Shown: positions 43,098 to 52,623, counted from the stretch's first letter. The stretch is DNA of 64,000 bases from Cetobacterium sp050033475 (GCF_050033475.1 NZ_CP188319.1:62001-126000), one strand, 5' to 3'. Notes: generated from the letters alone by a model not told the origin. Translations and numbers: made by a program.

Positions 43098-43122
43098 CTT
43101 GATTTATATCAAGGTTTTTTTT
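43098..43122 (+). promoter_or_regulatory. FNR-type palindrome that may also be a terminator
   Basis: TTGATTTATATCAA at 43099-43112 is an exact TTGAT-N4-ATCAA FNR consensus. The same bases form a 6-bp hairpin CTTGAT / ATCAAG followed by nine T residues, so it can also be a weak intrinsic terminator for the regulator gene. A TATAAT at 43123-43128 follows, placing the palindrome over the -35 of the decarboxylase promoter, a position suited to repression. Confidence 0.6.
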
Positions 43123-43128
43123 TATAAT
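43123..43128 (+). promoter_or_regulatory. -10 box (TATAAT) of the decarboxylase gene
   Basis: Consensus TATAAT 47 nt upstream of the start codon. No clear -35 hexamer; the FNR-type palindrome occupies that region. Confidence 0.5.
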
Positions 43129-43175
43129 AAATGTTATTTTAATATTAGATATATTATTTTTAGTGAGGTGTTATT

Positions 43176-44816
43176 ATGAAAATGACAATTGGTAATTATT
43201 TAATTTATGCTTTAAAAAAATATAATGTAAAACATATCTTTGGTGTTCCTGGAGACTATAATTTATCTTTTTTAGATCAAATAGAAGATTCTGAAGATAT
43301 CCAATGGATTGGTAATTGCAATGAACTAAATGCTGCATATGCTGCTGATGGCTATGGTCGAATAAATGGGATGGGAGTTGTCGTAACAACTTTTGGACCA
43401 GGAGAACTAAGTGCTATTAATGGAATTGCTGGTTCCTTTGCTGAAAAAGTTCCTGTTGTTAAAATTGTAGGTCGTCCTTCTTTCAACCTTATAGAAAATA
43501 AAAAAAATGTTCATCATACTTTAGGAAATCAAAATTTTGAGATTTTTTATGATATGTTCAAGAATATTACTGGAGCTCAAACTATTCTCAATGTTAGAAA
43601 TGCTCAAATGGAAATTGATCGTGTTCTAAACATATGTTTTGTCGAAAAAGTTCCAGTTTATATTGAATTACCCTCAGACCTTGCTAATTTTGAAATTGAT
43701 ATTATTGAAAATAATAATTATTCTTCTATAAAATCAGATTTAGCTTCTTTGAATTCTTTTATTAAAAATTTATCTTTACTTTTACAAAGTTCTAAAGGAC
43801 AAGCTATTCTTGCAGATTTTGAAATCAATAGATATAAATTAGAAAAAGAGCTTAATTTTTTTATTGAAAGTGCAAAAATCCCTTGTACAACTTTAAGCAT
43901 GGGAAAGGGTGTTATAAATGAATCTTCTCCATATTTTATAGGAACTTATAATGGTATTTTAAGCAATAAACTTATTAAAGAAGTAACTAATAATACAGAT
44001 TTATTATTAATGATTGGTGCCACATTTACTGATTCTACTACAGCTGGTTTTTCTATGATTAACAAAGATATTAATCTTATCGAAATTCATCCATATTTCT
44101 CTAAAATAAATAATAAAATATATAACAATATTTTACTTGAAGATGTTTTAGAAGAAATGAAAAAACTAAATTTCAATAATTCAACTTCAATTTCTCTTGA
44201 AATTGATAAATTATTTATTCCTAAAAATATCCCCTTAACGCAAAAATATTTATTTAAAATACTTCAACATTCTCTTAAAGAAAATGATATTTTATTAGCA
44301 GAACAAGGAACTTCATTTTTTGGAGCTTCTGAAATTATTCTTCCTAAAAATTCTTTATTAGTAGGTCAACCTCTTTGGGGGTCTATTGGTTATACATTAG
44401 GAGCTCTTTTAGGAACTCAACTAGCAGATACTTCTAGAAGAAATATTCTATTAATAGGTGATGGTTCATTACAATTAACGGTTCAAGAAATTTCTACCAT
44501 ATTAAGACATAAATTAAAACCAATTATAATGGTCATTAACAATGATGGATATACTGTTGAGAAATTAATTCATGGGCCTAATAGAAATTATAATAGTATT
44601 AATATGTGGGATTATAAAAAATTACCAGAAACTCTAAATTTATCAAAAAATTCATATAAATCTTTAGATATAAGAACTGATAAAGAATTAATAGATGCTT
44701 TAGCTTCTTATGAAGATGATAAATTATTATTTTTAGAATTACATTTAAATTCTGAAGATGCTCCAGATATTTTAGTAAAATTAGGACAATTATTTAAAAA
44801 AGAAAATAATTATTAG
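43176..44816 (+). CDS. ThDP-dependent 2-oxoacid decarboxylase (pyruvate/indolepyruvate type)
   Basis: A 546-aa enzyme of the PDC/IPDC/KdcA group. It has VKHIFGVPGDYNLSFLDQI, Glu50 (GNCNELNAAYAADG) for cofactor activation, the decarboxylase-specific His pair His113-His114 in VHHTLGN, the ThDP/Mg motif GDGSLQLTVQEIS to NNDGYTVEKLIHG, and NSINMWDY. Members turn pyruvate, branched-chain or aryl 2-oxoacids into aldehydes. Substrate cannot be read from sequence. Such enzymes are sporadic in anaerobes, suggesting transfer. Preceded by the FNR-like gene; GAGGTG ribosome site. Confidence 0.9.
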   Translation: MKMTIGNYLIYALKKYNVKHIFGVPGDYNLSFLDQIEDSEDIQWIGNCNELNAAYAADGYGRINGMGVVVTTFGPGELSAINGIAGSFAEKVPVVKIVGRPSFNLIENKKNVHHTLGNQNFEIFYDMFKNITGAQTILNVRNAQMEIDRVLNICFVEKVPVYIELPSDLANFEIDIIENNNYSSIKSDLASLNSFIKNLSLLLQSSKGQAILADFEINRYKLEKELNFFIESAKIPCTTLSMGKGVINESSPYFIGTYNGILSNKLIKEVTNNTDLLLMIGATFTDSTTAGFSMINKDINLIEIHPYFSKINNKIYNNILLEDVLEEMKKLNFNNSTSISLEIDKLFIPKNIPLTQKYLFKILQHSLKENDILLAEQGTSFFGASEIILPKNSLLVGQPLWGSIGYTLGALLGTQLADTSRRNILLIGDGSLQLTVQEISTILRHKLKPIIMVINNDGYTVEKLIHGPNRNYNSINMWDYKKLPETLNLSKNSYKSLDIRTDKELIDALASYEDDKLLFLELHLNSEDAPDILVKLGQLFKKENNY

Positions 44817-44827
44817 TAAATAAAAAA

Positions 44828-44866
44828 TAAACAGTTTAAGAAGTTTATAATTTCTTAAACTGTTTA
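44828..44866. terminator. Bidirectional terminator between the decarboxylase and aspA
   Basis: 15-bp perfect inverted repeat TAAACAGTTTAAGAA / TTCTTAAACTGTTTA with a 9-nt loop, AT-rich on both sides. Confidence 0.82.
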
Positions 44867-44878
44867 TTATATTTTTAA

Positions 44879-46297
44879 TTATTTTCTTTTCATTAAACTT
44901 TTTCCTGGAATACCTGGTTTAGTCATTTCAAAAGGATCTAAAATAACTTTTAAATCTTCAAGAGTTAATAATCCTTTTTCCAATACTAATTTTTCAACAG
45001 GAACTCCTGTTAATAATGATTCTTTTGCTATTTCAGCAGCATGATGATATCCAATATGAGGATTCAAAGCTGTTATTATTCCAACACTTCTATGAACCCA
45101 TTGTTCACAATTTTCTTTGTTTGCTGTTAAATCTTTTAAGCAATTGTTAACAAGAGTATTTACTCCATTTTTTAATACTTCAATTGATTGGAATAAATTA
45201 AAGAATAAAACTGGTTCAAATACATTTAATTCCAATTGTCCTGCCTCTGCAGCCTTAGTTATTGTCAAATCATTTCCAAATACTTGGAAACAAACTTGGT
45301 TCATAACCTCTGGTATAACTGGATTTACTTTTCCTGGCATTATTGATGATCCTGGTTGTCTTTTTGGTAAATTTATTTCTGCTATTCCAGCCTTAGGTCC
45401 AGATGCCATTAATCTTAAATCGTTACACATTTTTGATAAATTAACAGCCAATACTTTCAATGCTGAAGATAACCATACAAATCCATCTAAATTTCTAGTT
45501 CCATCCACTAAATCTTCTGATTGTTGAAATTCTATTCCTGAAACTTCACTTAATATTTTAACAACATTTTTTACATAGTCCACATCGGCATTAAGTCCTG
45601 TTCCTACCGCTGTAGCTCCCATGTTTATAGATTTTAAATCTTCTAAAGCTAATTCAATTCTTTTTATATCTCTTCTAATTGGTTCTCTATATGCTCTAAA
45701 TTCTTGACCTAATCTAATTGGTACTGCATCTTGTAAATGAGTTCTTCCCATTTTAATTACAGAGTCAAATTCTACAGCTTTTTGTCCCAATGTTTTTTCT
45801 AACAATCTTAAAGTTTCTAGTAATTCCTTCGCCATCAAGTGTATAGCTAATTTTCCTGAAGTTGGAATAACATCATTTGTTGATTGCCCATAATTTACAT
45901 GGTCATTTGGATCAACCTTATCATATTTTCCTAATTCTCCACCTAAAATCTCTCCAGCTCTGTTGGCAATTACTTCATTTATATTCATATTCATTGAAGT
46001 TCCTGCTCCACCTTGAATTACATCGGTAATAAAATATTTTCTATATTTACCACCTAATATTTCATCACAAGCTGTCACCATAGCATTTGATACGTCTTCC
46101 TCTATAACTTGAGCATGTAAGTTAGCTATTGCTGCTGCTTTTTTTACATAAGCCATAGCTTTAATAAAAGTATCTCCTAGTTTGTATCCTGTTATATGGA
46201 AATTTTCTTTAGCTCTTAAAGTTTGTATTCCATAATATGCATCCTTTGGTACTTCCATTGTTCCTAATGAATCACTTTCTAATCTGTAGTCCTTCAT
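44879..46297 (-). CDS. aspA: Aspartate ammonia-lyase
   Basis: A 472-aa fumarase/aspartase-superfamily enzyme: YGIQTLRAKENFHITG, QGGAGTSMNMNINEVIANRA, NYGQSTNDVIPTS, GRTHLQDAVPIRLGQEF, TAVGTGLNA, and the flexible catalytic loop GSSIMPGKVNPVIPE. SSN is replaced by GQSTNDV as in AspA. It deaminates aspartate to fumarate and ammonia. The asparaginase gene lies 130 nt upstream, giving asparagine to fumarate. GGAGGT site before ATG. Confidence 0.94.
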   Translation of the reverse strand: MKDYRLESDSLGTMEVPKDAYYGIQTLRAKENFHITGYKLGDTFIKAMAYVKKAAAIANLHAQVIEEDVSNAMVTACDEILGGKYRKYFITDVIQGGAGTSMNMNINEVIANRAGEILGGELGKYDKVDPNDHVNYGQSTNDVIPTSGKLAIHLMAKELLETLRLLEKTLGQKAVEFDSVIKMGRTHLQDAVPIRLGQEFRAYREPIRRDIKRIELALEDLKSINMGATAVGTGLNADVDYVKNVVKILSEVSGIEFQQSEDLVDGTRNLDGFVWLSSALKVLAVNLSKMCNDLRLMASGPKAGIAEINLPKRQPGSSIMPGKVNPVIPEVMNQVCFQVFGNDLTITKAAEAGQLELNVFEPVLFFNLFQSIEVLKNGVNTLVNNCLKDLTANKENCEQWVHRSVGIITALNPHIGYHHAAEIAKESLLTGVPVEKLVLEKGLLTLEDLKVILDPFEMTKPGIPGKSLMKRK

Positions 46298-46427
46298 AAT
46301 TATAATACCTCCAAACTAAGTTCATAATCTAATACTACCTCTTAGTATGGAGTTTTTCAATCCTTTATATGGTTTTTAATTTTCATTTTTATAATATATG
46401 CCATAACAAATATATACCAAATATATG

Positions 46428-47840
46428 TTACAACGCTTCAGAATATATTGTGATATTGATATTTTCACTTTTAAATTTTTTGGTACATTTTATTTCAAAT
46501 TCGAGACTTTTATAGAGTTCCATTAATCTCTTTATATTTTGTTTATAAGTTAATAAAATTTCCTCTTGAAGATTTTCTTTACTTCTTATTATTCTTTTTA
46601 TTATTTTCATTGGTTCTAATTTCTCAACTTCATATCCTGAAAAAGTTATTTCAAATTCAACCTCTTCATTTTCTTCTATATTTTCCATAGAAATATTTTT
46701 AATTCTTGCCACAGCTTGAATTAAATCTTCATCCTTTATTCTTCTTGGAATATCTATTCGGATTTTTTTATTATATGAATATTCTTCTAAGGAATGCTTA
46801 AATTCATATTCACAAAGAGATCTCTCTCCTCTTAAATCCAATTGAATTTGTCTTTTTACTTCTTCTATAGATAAATTTTTTCCTAACAAATACATTAATT
46901 TTCCAATAGCTGCTTCTGGTGTCATATCTCCACCACTTACTACACCTATATCTCCTAATTTTGCACTTGTTTCATATAATCCCATTTTTACTGCCCCTGT
47001 AACACACTGAGTTATATTTACTACTACAATATTTTTATCACAAATATATTGTAAAATATCTAAAAATTCTTCTGTTGTAGGAGCATTACCATTTCCAAAA
47101 GTTCTTAATATTATTCCTTTTAAATCTTCAATTCCATCTACAATTGATTTTAAATGTTTTGGTGAAATTCCAGGAAATAATTCTATTATAAGGACATTTT
47201 CATCTGCACAGGCATCCACTGAAAACTCACCATATATTTCCCTAATTTTATCTTTTTTTATTCTTATATCGGCTCCAATATCTCCTAAAGCAGAATAATT
47301 TGGAGATGAAAATCCAAAATAATTTGTAGCATCTATTTTTCTAGATCTATTTCCTCTTAACAAAGTGTCTCTAAAAAATATACATACTTCTGGAACATTT
47401 CTTATTCCATAAAGTTCATTTCCAGCTATCTCTATCGAAGTTATTAAATTTTGTAACGCATCACTTCTTGCAAAATTCAATGGTACTTGAGATCCTGTAA
47501 AAATTACTGGTTTTCCTAAATTTTTTAACATAAATGAAATTCCTGATGCTGTATAAGCCATGGTATCTGTTCCATGTAATACTACAAACCCCTTATATTT
47601 TTCATAATATTTTTTTATAATATTTGCTATCTCTATCCAAATTTTAGGGCTCATATTTGATGAATCAATTAAATTCGGCAATTGAATATAATCTGTTCTA
47701 TATCTTTCTAAAATAGGATGCTCCTTTGCTATTTCTGCCCAACTTTCCGCTGGCCTTAAGGGGCTATTTTCATTTCCAGGTTCACTATTTACCATACCTA
47801 TTGTTCCACCAGTATTTATAATAAGTACCTTCTCTTCCAT
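46428..47840 (-). CDS. ansA: Type I L-asparaginase with C-terminal extension
   Basis: A 470-aa protein. The first 330 or so residues are a cytosolic-type asparaginase: NTGGTIG (Thr13), FVVLHGTDTMAYTASG (Thr91, Asp92), LLRGNRSRKIDATN with Lys168, and VSGGDMTPEAAIGKLMYLLG. No signal peptide. About 120 extra residues (from about 350) follow, with KKIRIDIPRRIKDEDLIQAV and FEITFSGYEVEKLEPMKIIK, which I do not recognise; ordinary AnsA is about 330 aa. With AspA it converts asparagine to aspartate, then fumarate. Confidence 0.9.
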   Translation of the reverse strand: MEEKVLIINTGGTIGMVNSEPGNENSPLRPAESWAEIAKEHPILERYRTDYIQLPNLIDSSNMSPKIWIEIANIIKKYYEKYKGFVVLHGTDTMAYTASGISFMLKNLGKPVIFTGSQVPLNFARSDALQNLITSIEIAGNELYGIRNVPEVCIFFRDTLLRGNRSRKIDATNYFGFSSPNYSALGDIGADIRIKKDKIREIYGEFSVDACADENVLIIELFPGISPKHLKSIVDGIEDLKGIILRTFGNGNAPTTEEFLDILQYICDKNIVVVNITQCVTGAVKMGLYETSAKLGDIGVVSGGDMTPEAAIGKLMYLLGKNLSIEEVKRQIQLDLRGERSLCEYEFKHSLEEYSYNKKIRIDIPRRIKDEDLIQAVARIKNISMENIEENEEVEFEITFSGYEVEKLEPMKIIKRIIRSKENLQEEILLTYKQNIKRLMELYKSLEFEIKCTKKFKSENINITIYSEAL

Positions 47841-47858
47841 TATTCCTCCATTTAATAA

Positions 47859-48623
47859 CTATCCTCTATAAACTGTTCTTCCATCAGCTTGATGAACAGG
47901 CATTAAAGCTATTTCTGTCAATTGTAAATTTTCTGGCAAATTACATGTATAAACTATAACTTCTGCAATATCATCTGGGGTAAGAGCTTCAATCCCTTTA
48001 TATGTATTTTTAGCTCTTTCCTCATCACCTTTAAATCTAACTTTACTAAATTCAGTTTCTACCAATCCAGGTTTTATATTTGTTACTCTAATATTTTTAT
48101 CAACTAATTCTATTCTTAATCCATCTGTTATGGCTTTAATTGCCGCCTTACTAGCACAATAAACTGCTCCTCCATAATAAGATGCATCTCCAGCTATAGA
48201 ACCTAAATTTACAATATGTCCTTTATTTCTTTCAACCATTAAAGGTACTATTCCATTTAACACATATAATGCCCCTTTAATATTTGTATCTATAACTTTA
48301 TCATAATCTTCCAAGGAACTCTCATAAACTTTATCCAAACCAAGAGCTAATCCTGCATTGTTAATTAATATATCTATATTTTTTATGGGCATTTTTTCTA
48401 TTTTTTCCTTTAGATCATGTCCCTTAGTAACATCACATTCAATTGTATAAACATTTATTTTGTATTTATTCTCTAAATCACTTTTTAATTTTTCCAATAG
48501 CTCCTTAGTTCTTCCTAAAATAACTAAATTTGCACCCTTCTCAGCAAATGCCTCCGCTGTACTTTTTCCTATTCCCTTTGTTGCACCTGTTATAAATACA
48601 TTTTTACCACTTAATCTATTCAT
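47859..48623 (-). CDS. Short-chain dehydrogenase/reductase (YdfG-like)
   Basis: A 254-aa classical SDR: VFITGATKGIGKSTAEAFAE (TG-x3-GxG NAD(P) site), ILINNAGLALG, IVNLGSIAGDASYYGG, catalytic Tyr and Lys in YCASKAAIKA, IKPGLVETEFSKVRFKGD. The latter block matches YdfG-type 3-hydroxy acid (serine, allo-threonine, 3-hydroxypropionate) dehydrogenases. Lies between asparaginase and aroK on one strand. Confidence 0.9.
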   Translation of the reverse strand: MNRLSGKNVFITGATKGIGKSTAEAFAEKGANLVILGRTKELLEKLKSDLENKYKINVYTIECDVTKGHDLKEKIEKMPIKNIDILINNAGLALGLDKVYESSLEDYDKVIDTNIKGALYVLNGIVPLMVERNKGHIVNLGSIAGDASYYGGAVYCASKAAIKAITDGLRIELVDKNIRVTNIKPGLVETEFSKVRFKGDEERAKNTYKGIEALTPDDIAEVIVYTCNLPENLQLTEIALMPVHQADGRTVYRG

Positions 48624-48637
48624 AGTTATTGCCCCCT

Positions 48638-49153
48638 TTAACTTAATATATATGCATTTTTTATATTTTCTACAGTATCATAAATATTAGTTTTAGTAGT
48701 TATTTCTATTTTCAAGTCACAGGATATTGTATAAAGTAGTCTTCTTTTACTATATAACTCTTCTATTTTTTCATACATATTTTCTACATTTAGTAATGGT
48801 CTATTTTTATTATTTTTTACCCTTTGATAAATAGTTTCCACATCACAATCTAAATATACTACATAAGATGTTTTTTTCAAGTTTTTTATATTTTCATTAT
48901 CAATGATAACCCCTCCCCCAGTGGCTATAACAATATTGTTATCTAGGGATTCTTCTTCAATTATCATTCTTTCCAATCTTCTAAAATATTCCTCTCCTTT
49001 TTCTTGGAAAATTTCAGGAATAGTCTTTCTTTCTCTTGCACAAATTGCTCTATCTATATCTATAAATTTCATATCTAAATATTTAGCTAAAATTCTTCCT
49101 ACAGTAGTTTTTCCGCTTCCCATAAATCCAATTAAGGCTATATTATCCTTCAT
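48638..49153 (-). CDS. aroK: Shikimate kinase
   Basis: A 171-aa P-loop kinase: ALIGFMGSGKTTVGRILAKY, FIDIDRAICARERKTIPEIF with the shikimate-binding Asp, EKGEEYFRRLE (Arg), IVIATGGGVII, and NRPLL in the lid. It phosphorylates shikimate in aromatic amino-acid synthesis. Other aro genes are not in the window. GAGGTGA site. Confidence 0.95.
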   Translation of the reverse strand: MKDNIALIGFMGSGKTTVGRILAKYLDMKFIDIDRAICARERKTIPEIFQEKGEEYFRRLERMIIEEESLDNNIVIATGGGVIIDNENIKNLKKTSYVVYLDCDVETIYQRVKNNKNRPLLNVENMYEKIEELYSKRRLLYTISCDLKIEITTKTNIYDTVENIKNAYILS

Positions 49154-49178
49154 TCTTTCACCTCTCGTGGAAATTATA

Positions 49179-49691
49179 TCATATTTCTTCTATTATTTTA
49201 TAATCTAATTCTTTAGCTAAAATTTTAGCTACCATAACTGCAACTTCTCCAGTTATTTCCACACAATGTTTCCTTGAATTTATACCATTTTTTTTAGAAT
49301 TTTCTCTTAAGGATTTACAACAAGTTGTTTCATATTTTTCTATAAAATCCTTATATAAATTTCTAGTAAGTTTCATACTTTGTTTTACTGTACTATCTCC
49401 AGGTCCCTTTCTCCCAAAAAACATTGAAATTGCCATACTTCCTCCGCTAATAGCTCCGCAAGTACATCCACTACCTCCTAATCCCATGGGAAATCCTGAA
49501 GCTAATCCTATTATACTATCGTCATAATTACTTTTAAAAGCATCCTTTATTGTTTTTAGCACTGCTTCTGAACAATAGTAATCCCCATTTTCATAATATG
49601 TTTCCGCCTGTTTTTTTATTTCTATTAAGCTTATTTCTTTTTCTCTAATTGACATATTAAATTCTTTTTTCTTAAAAAATCTTTTAAACAT
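49179..49691 (-). CDS. C_GCAxxG_C_C family redox-type protein
   Basis: A 170-aa protein with the cysteine pattern of this family: DYYCSEAVLKTIKD, then GFPMGLGGSGCTCGAISGG, and TCCKSLREN followed later by HCVEITGEVAVMVAKIL. Family members are small cytoplasmic proteins often next to transporters or oxidoreductases; a redox or metal role is assumed, none is proven. GGGAGG site before ATG. Confidence 0.85.
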   Translation of the reverse strand: MFKRFFKKKEFNMSIREKEISLIEIKKQAETYYENGDYYCSEAVLKTIKDAFKSNYDDSIIGLASGFPMGLGGSGCTCGAISGGSMAISMFFGRKGPGDSTVKQSMKLTRNLYKDFIEKYETTCCKSLRENSKKNGINSRKHCVEITGEVAVMVAKILAKELDYKIIEEI

Positions 49692-49751
49692 TTATCCTCC
49701 CTAAGACCATATAAGAATCTCTTAAATTATAGCATATTGCTATCTTCTTTA

Positions 49752-49780
49752 TTGTGATTTTAGTATTTATTTTATATAAC
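49752..49780 (+). promoter_or_regulatory. Predicted promoter of potABC
   Basis: TTGTGA (49752-49757), a 17-nt spacer, TATAAC (49775-49780), about 60 nt before the potA start. Reasonable but not unique in this AT-rich stretch. Confidence 0.42.
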
Positions 49781-49839
49781 AAATATGATAGAATATATTT
49801 ATTGCATTATTTTTGTATCTTGATACAGAGGAGGTCAAA

Positions 49840-50964
49840 TTGAATAAAAAAGATATCAGAATTGAAAACATCAGAAAAAGTTTTGATGGTGTAGAGGTTT
49901 TGAAAAATATTAATTTAGAAATTAAAGACGGAGAATTTTTTTCTATATTGGGTCCATCAGGTTGTGGAAAAACAACACTTTTAAGAATGATTGCTGGGTT
50001 CATTGAGCCTGACAAGGGTGCCATATATTTGGGAGATGAAGATATATCAAAACTTCCCCCTAACCTTAGAAATGTTAATACAATATTTCAGAAATACGCA
50101 CTTTTTCCACACTTATCCGTGTATGAAAATGTGGCTTTTCCACTGAGACTTAAAAAAATTCCTAATAATATAATAGATGAAGAGGTTAAAAAATTCCTTG
50201 CTCTTGTAGATTTATCTGAGCATATGTACAAAAAACCAAATCAACTTTCTGGAGGACAACAACAAAGAGTCTCCATCGCTAGAGCTTTAATCAATAAGCC
50301 TGGTGTTTTATTATTAGATGAACCCCTATCAGCTCTTGATGCTAAATTAAGACAAAACCTATTAATTGAATTAGATAATATTCATGAGGAAGTTGGAATA
50401 ACATTTATTTTCATAACCCATGATCAGCAAGAGGCTCTATCAATTTCAGATAGAATTGCTGTAATGAATGAAGGTAAAGTTCTTCAAGTTGGGACACCTG
50501 CCGAAGTTTATGAAGCTCCTGCAGATGCCTTTGTTGCAGATTTCATTGGTGAGAATAATTTCTTTGAGGGAGAAGTTATTGAACTTATTAATGAAGAATA
50601 TGCTAAATTAAAAAGTGAATCCCTTGGAGAATTAGTTTTCCAATTGGATAAACCTGCTAAAGTAGGAGATTTTGTAAAGGTATCCATAAGACCTGAAAAA
50701 ATTAAAGTATCTAAAAATATTCCTACTATCTCTTCAGATAAGGTTAATACATTAAAAGTTTATGTTGATGAATTAATCTACTCTGGATTCCAAAGTAAAT
50801 ATTTTACTTGGGCTAATGGAGATAAAAATTTATTATTTAAAGCCTTTAAACAACATGCTGTATATTTTGATGAAGATGATAACGAAACTATTTGGTGGGA
50901 TGAAGACGCCTATATTTCTTGGGATGCCGATGATGGATTCTTAGTTGAGGTGATTAGTAAATGA
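49840..50964 (+). CDS. potA: Spermidine/putrescine ABC transporter ATPase
   Basis: A 374-aa ATPase: FFSILGPSGCGKTTLLRMIA (Walker A), NTIFQKYALFPHLSVYEN (Q-loop), LSGGQQQRVSIARALI, LLLDEPLSALDAKLR, FITHDQQEALSISD, then a TOBE region with EVYEAPADAFVADFIGENNF, matching PotA over CysA or MalK. It powers polyamine import. TTG start at 49840 chosen from GAGGAGGTC 4-9 nt upstream; the reading frame extends further 5' but lacks a site. Overlaps potB by 4 nt. Confidence 0.92.
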   Translation: MNKKDIRIENIRKSFDGVEVLKNINLEIKDGEFFSILGPSGCGKTTLLRMIAGFIEPDKGAIYLGDEDISKLPPNLRNVNTIFQKYALFPHLSVYENVAFPLRLKKIPNNIIDEEVKKFLALVDLSEHMYKKPNQLSGGQQQRVSIARALINKPGVLLLDEPLSALDAKLRQNLLIELDNIHEEVGITFIFITHDQQEALSISDRIAVMNEGKVLQVGTPAEVYEAPADAFVADFIGENNFFEGEVIELINEEYAKLKSESLGELVFQLDKPAKVGDFVKVSIRPEKIKVSKNIPTISSDKVNTLKVYVDELIYSGFQSKYFTWANGDKNLLFKAFKQHAVYFDEDDNETIWWDEDAYISWDADDGFLVEVISK

Positions 50965-51788
50965 AAAAACCAAATCTAGGGTCATTTTATACCTTACCAG
51001 TTACTATTTGGATGACAATTTTCTTCGCTATTCCAATGTTAATTGTCCTTGTATATGCTTTCCTAAAAAAAGGAACCTATGGTGGTGTAGAATTAAAATT
51101 TACTCTTGAAAGTTTTAAAATTTTTACAGATCCTATTTTCATTGGTATATTTTTTAAAACCATATATATAGCAATTTTAGTTACAATTTTTACTGTAATA
51201 TTAGCTATACCAACATCTTACTTTATTGCTAGATCTAAATATAGAAAAGAATTATTATTTTTAATCATTATTCCATTTTGGACAAATTTCTTAATTCGTA
51301 TCTATTCTTGGATTGCAATTTTAGGAAGTAATGGATTTATAAATAATTTTTTAATAAAGTTAGGAATCATCGAAAAACCTTTAATGATGCTATATAATAC
51401 TCAAGCTGTTGTTTTAATATCTGTTTATACAAGCTTACCATTTGCAATTTTACCTCTATATGCCATTATTGAAAAATTTGATTTTTCTTTAATAGAAGCT
51501 GCTAGAGATTTAGGAGCTACTAATATGCAAGCTTTTATGAAGGTATTTATCCCTAATATAAAATCTGGTATAACTACAGCAACTTTATTTACTTTTATTC
51601 CTACATTAGGTTCCTATGCTGTTCCAAAATTAGTTGGTGGAACTAGAGCAACTATGTTAGGAAATATAATTGCACAGCATTTAACAGTTACAAGAAACTG
51701 GCCACTTGCTTCTGCAATCTCTGCTGTACTTATCATTGCCACTTCTTTGGCATTGATTATATTTACCAAATTTACAAAGGAAAAATAG
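50961..51788 (+). CDS. potB: Spermidine/putrescine ABC permease
   Basis: A 275-aa six-helix permease: FFAIPMLIVLVYAFLKKGTY, PFWTNFLIRIYSWIAILG, and the EAA loop EAARDLGATNMQAFMKVFIP, ending GGTRATMLGNIIAQHL and RNWPLASAIS, which are PotB features. Coupled to potA (ATGA) and followed 9 nt later by potC. Confidence 0.92.
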   Translation: MKKPNLGSFYTLPVTIWMTIFFAIPMLIVLVYAFLKKGTYGGVELKFTLESFKIFTDPIFIGIFFKTIYIAILVTIFTVILAIPTSYFIARSKYRKELLFLIIIPFWTNFLIRIYSWIAILGSNGFINNFLIKLGIIEKPLMMLYNTQAVVLISVYTSLPFAILPLYAIIEKFDFSLIEAARDLGATNMQAFMKVFIPNIKSGITTATLFTFIPTLGSYAVPKLVGGTRATMLGNIIAQHLTVTRNWPLASAISAVLIIATSLALIIFTKFTKEK

Positions 51789-51797
51789 GGAGGATTT

Positions 51798-52571
51798 ATG
51801 AATAAAAGAAGATCATCATTATTCTTTTTTACACTAACTATGATATTTTTCTATCTTCCTTTAATAGTATTAATTGTTTATTCGTTTAATGATGGAAGAT
51901 CTATGAAATGGAATGGTTTTTCTTTAAAATGGTATAGAGAATTATTTCTTTATTCTGATAATATTTGGCAAGCTTTCAAATATAGTATTTTTATAGCAAT
52001 TTTTTCTGGTATTTTATCATCTACCTTAGGAACTTTAGGAGCTTTAGGACTTCACTGGTATAATTTTAAGCATAAAAAATATTTACAGCTTTTAACTTTT
52101 TTACCTTTGATTATTCCAGATATCATAATGGGTGTATCTTTACTTATTATGTTTGCTACAGTTAAATTAGAACTTGGTTTAACTAGTATTTTCATAGCTC
52201 ATACTACTTTTAATATTCCATTTGTTTTCTTCATAGTACTATCTAGACTTGGAGAATTAGATTATTCAATAGTTGAAGCAGCTTATGACTTAGGAGCAAC
52301 AGAATTTCAAGCCTTAAAAAAAGTAATTATACCTATGCTTATCCCTGCAATTATTTCTGGATTCTTAATTTCTGTAACATTATCCTTTGATGATTTTGTG
52401 ACAACTTTCTTTGTTGCAGGACCAGGTTCTTCAACATTACCATTAAGAATTTATTCTATGATAAGATTAGGAGTTTCTCCAGTTATTAATGCTCTTTCAG
52501 TTTTATTAATTTGTTTATCCATATTATTAACTGTATCTACAAAAAGTTTACAAAAATATTTTGTAAAATAA
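51798..52571 (+). CDS. potC: Spermidine/putrescine ABC permease
   Basis: A 257-aa permease: FYLPLIVLIVYSFNDGRSMK, WNGFSLKWYRELF, LLTFLPLIIPDIIMGVSLLI, EAAYDLGATEFQALKKVIIP, VTLSFDDFVTTFFVAGPGSS, TLPLRIYSMIRLGVSPVINA: all PotC-type. GGGAGG site. The gene order usually continues with potD, but the next gene is a cyclophilin lipoprotein. Confidence 0.93.
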   Translation: MNKRRSSLFFFTLTMIFFYLPLIVLIVYSFNDGRSMKWNGFSLKWYRELFLYSDNIWQAFKYSIFIAIFSGILSSTLGTLGALGLHWYNFKHKKYLQLLTFLPLIIPDIIMGVSLLIMFATVKLELGLTSIFIAHTTFNIPFVFFIVLSRLGELDYSIVEAAYDLGATEFQALKKVIIPMLIPAIISGFLISVTLSFDDFVTTFFVAGPGSSTLPLRIYSMIRLGVSPVINALSVLLICLSILLTVSTKSLQKYFVK

Positions 52572-52623
52572 GGTTTATATATAGTATAATAAGACTATCA
52601 AAAATAGGGAGGCTTTGGAATAT

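Noticed and set aside
46332..46348. Small hairpin ATACTA-CCTCT-TAGTAT in the aspA leader
   Set aside because: Six AT-rich base pairs without a T-run; expected by chance at this base composition.
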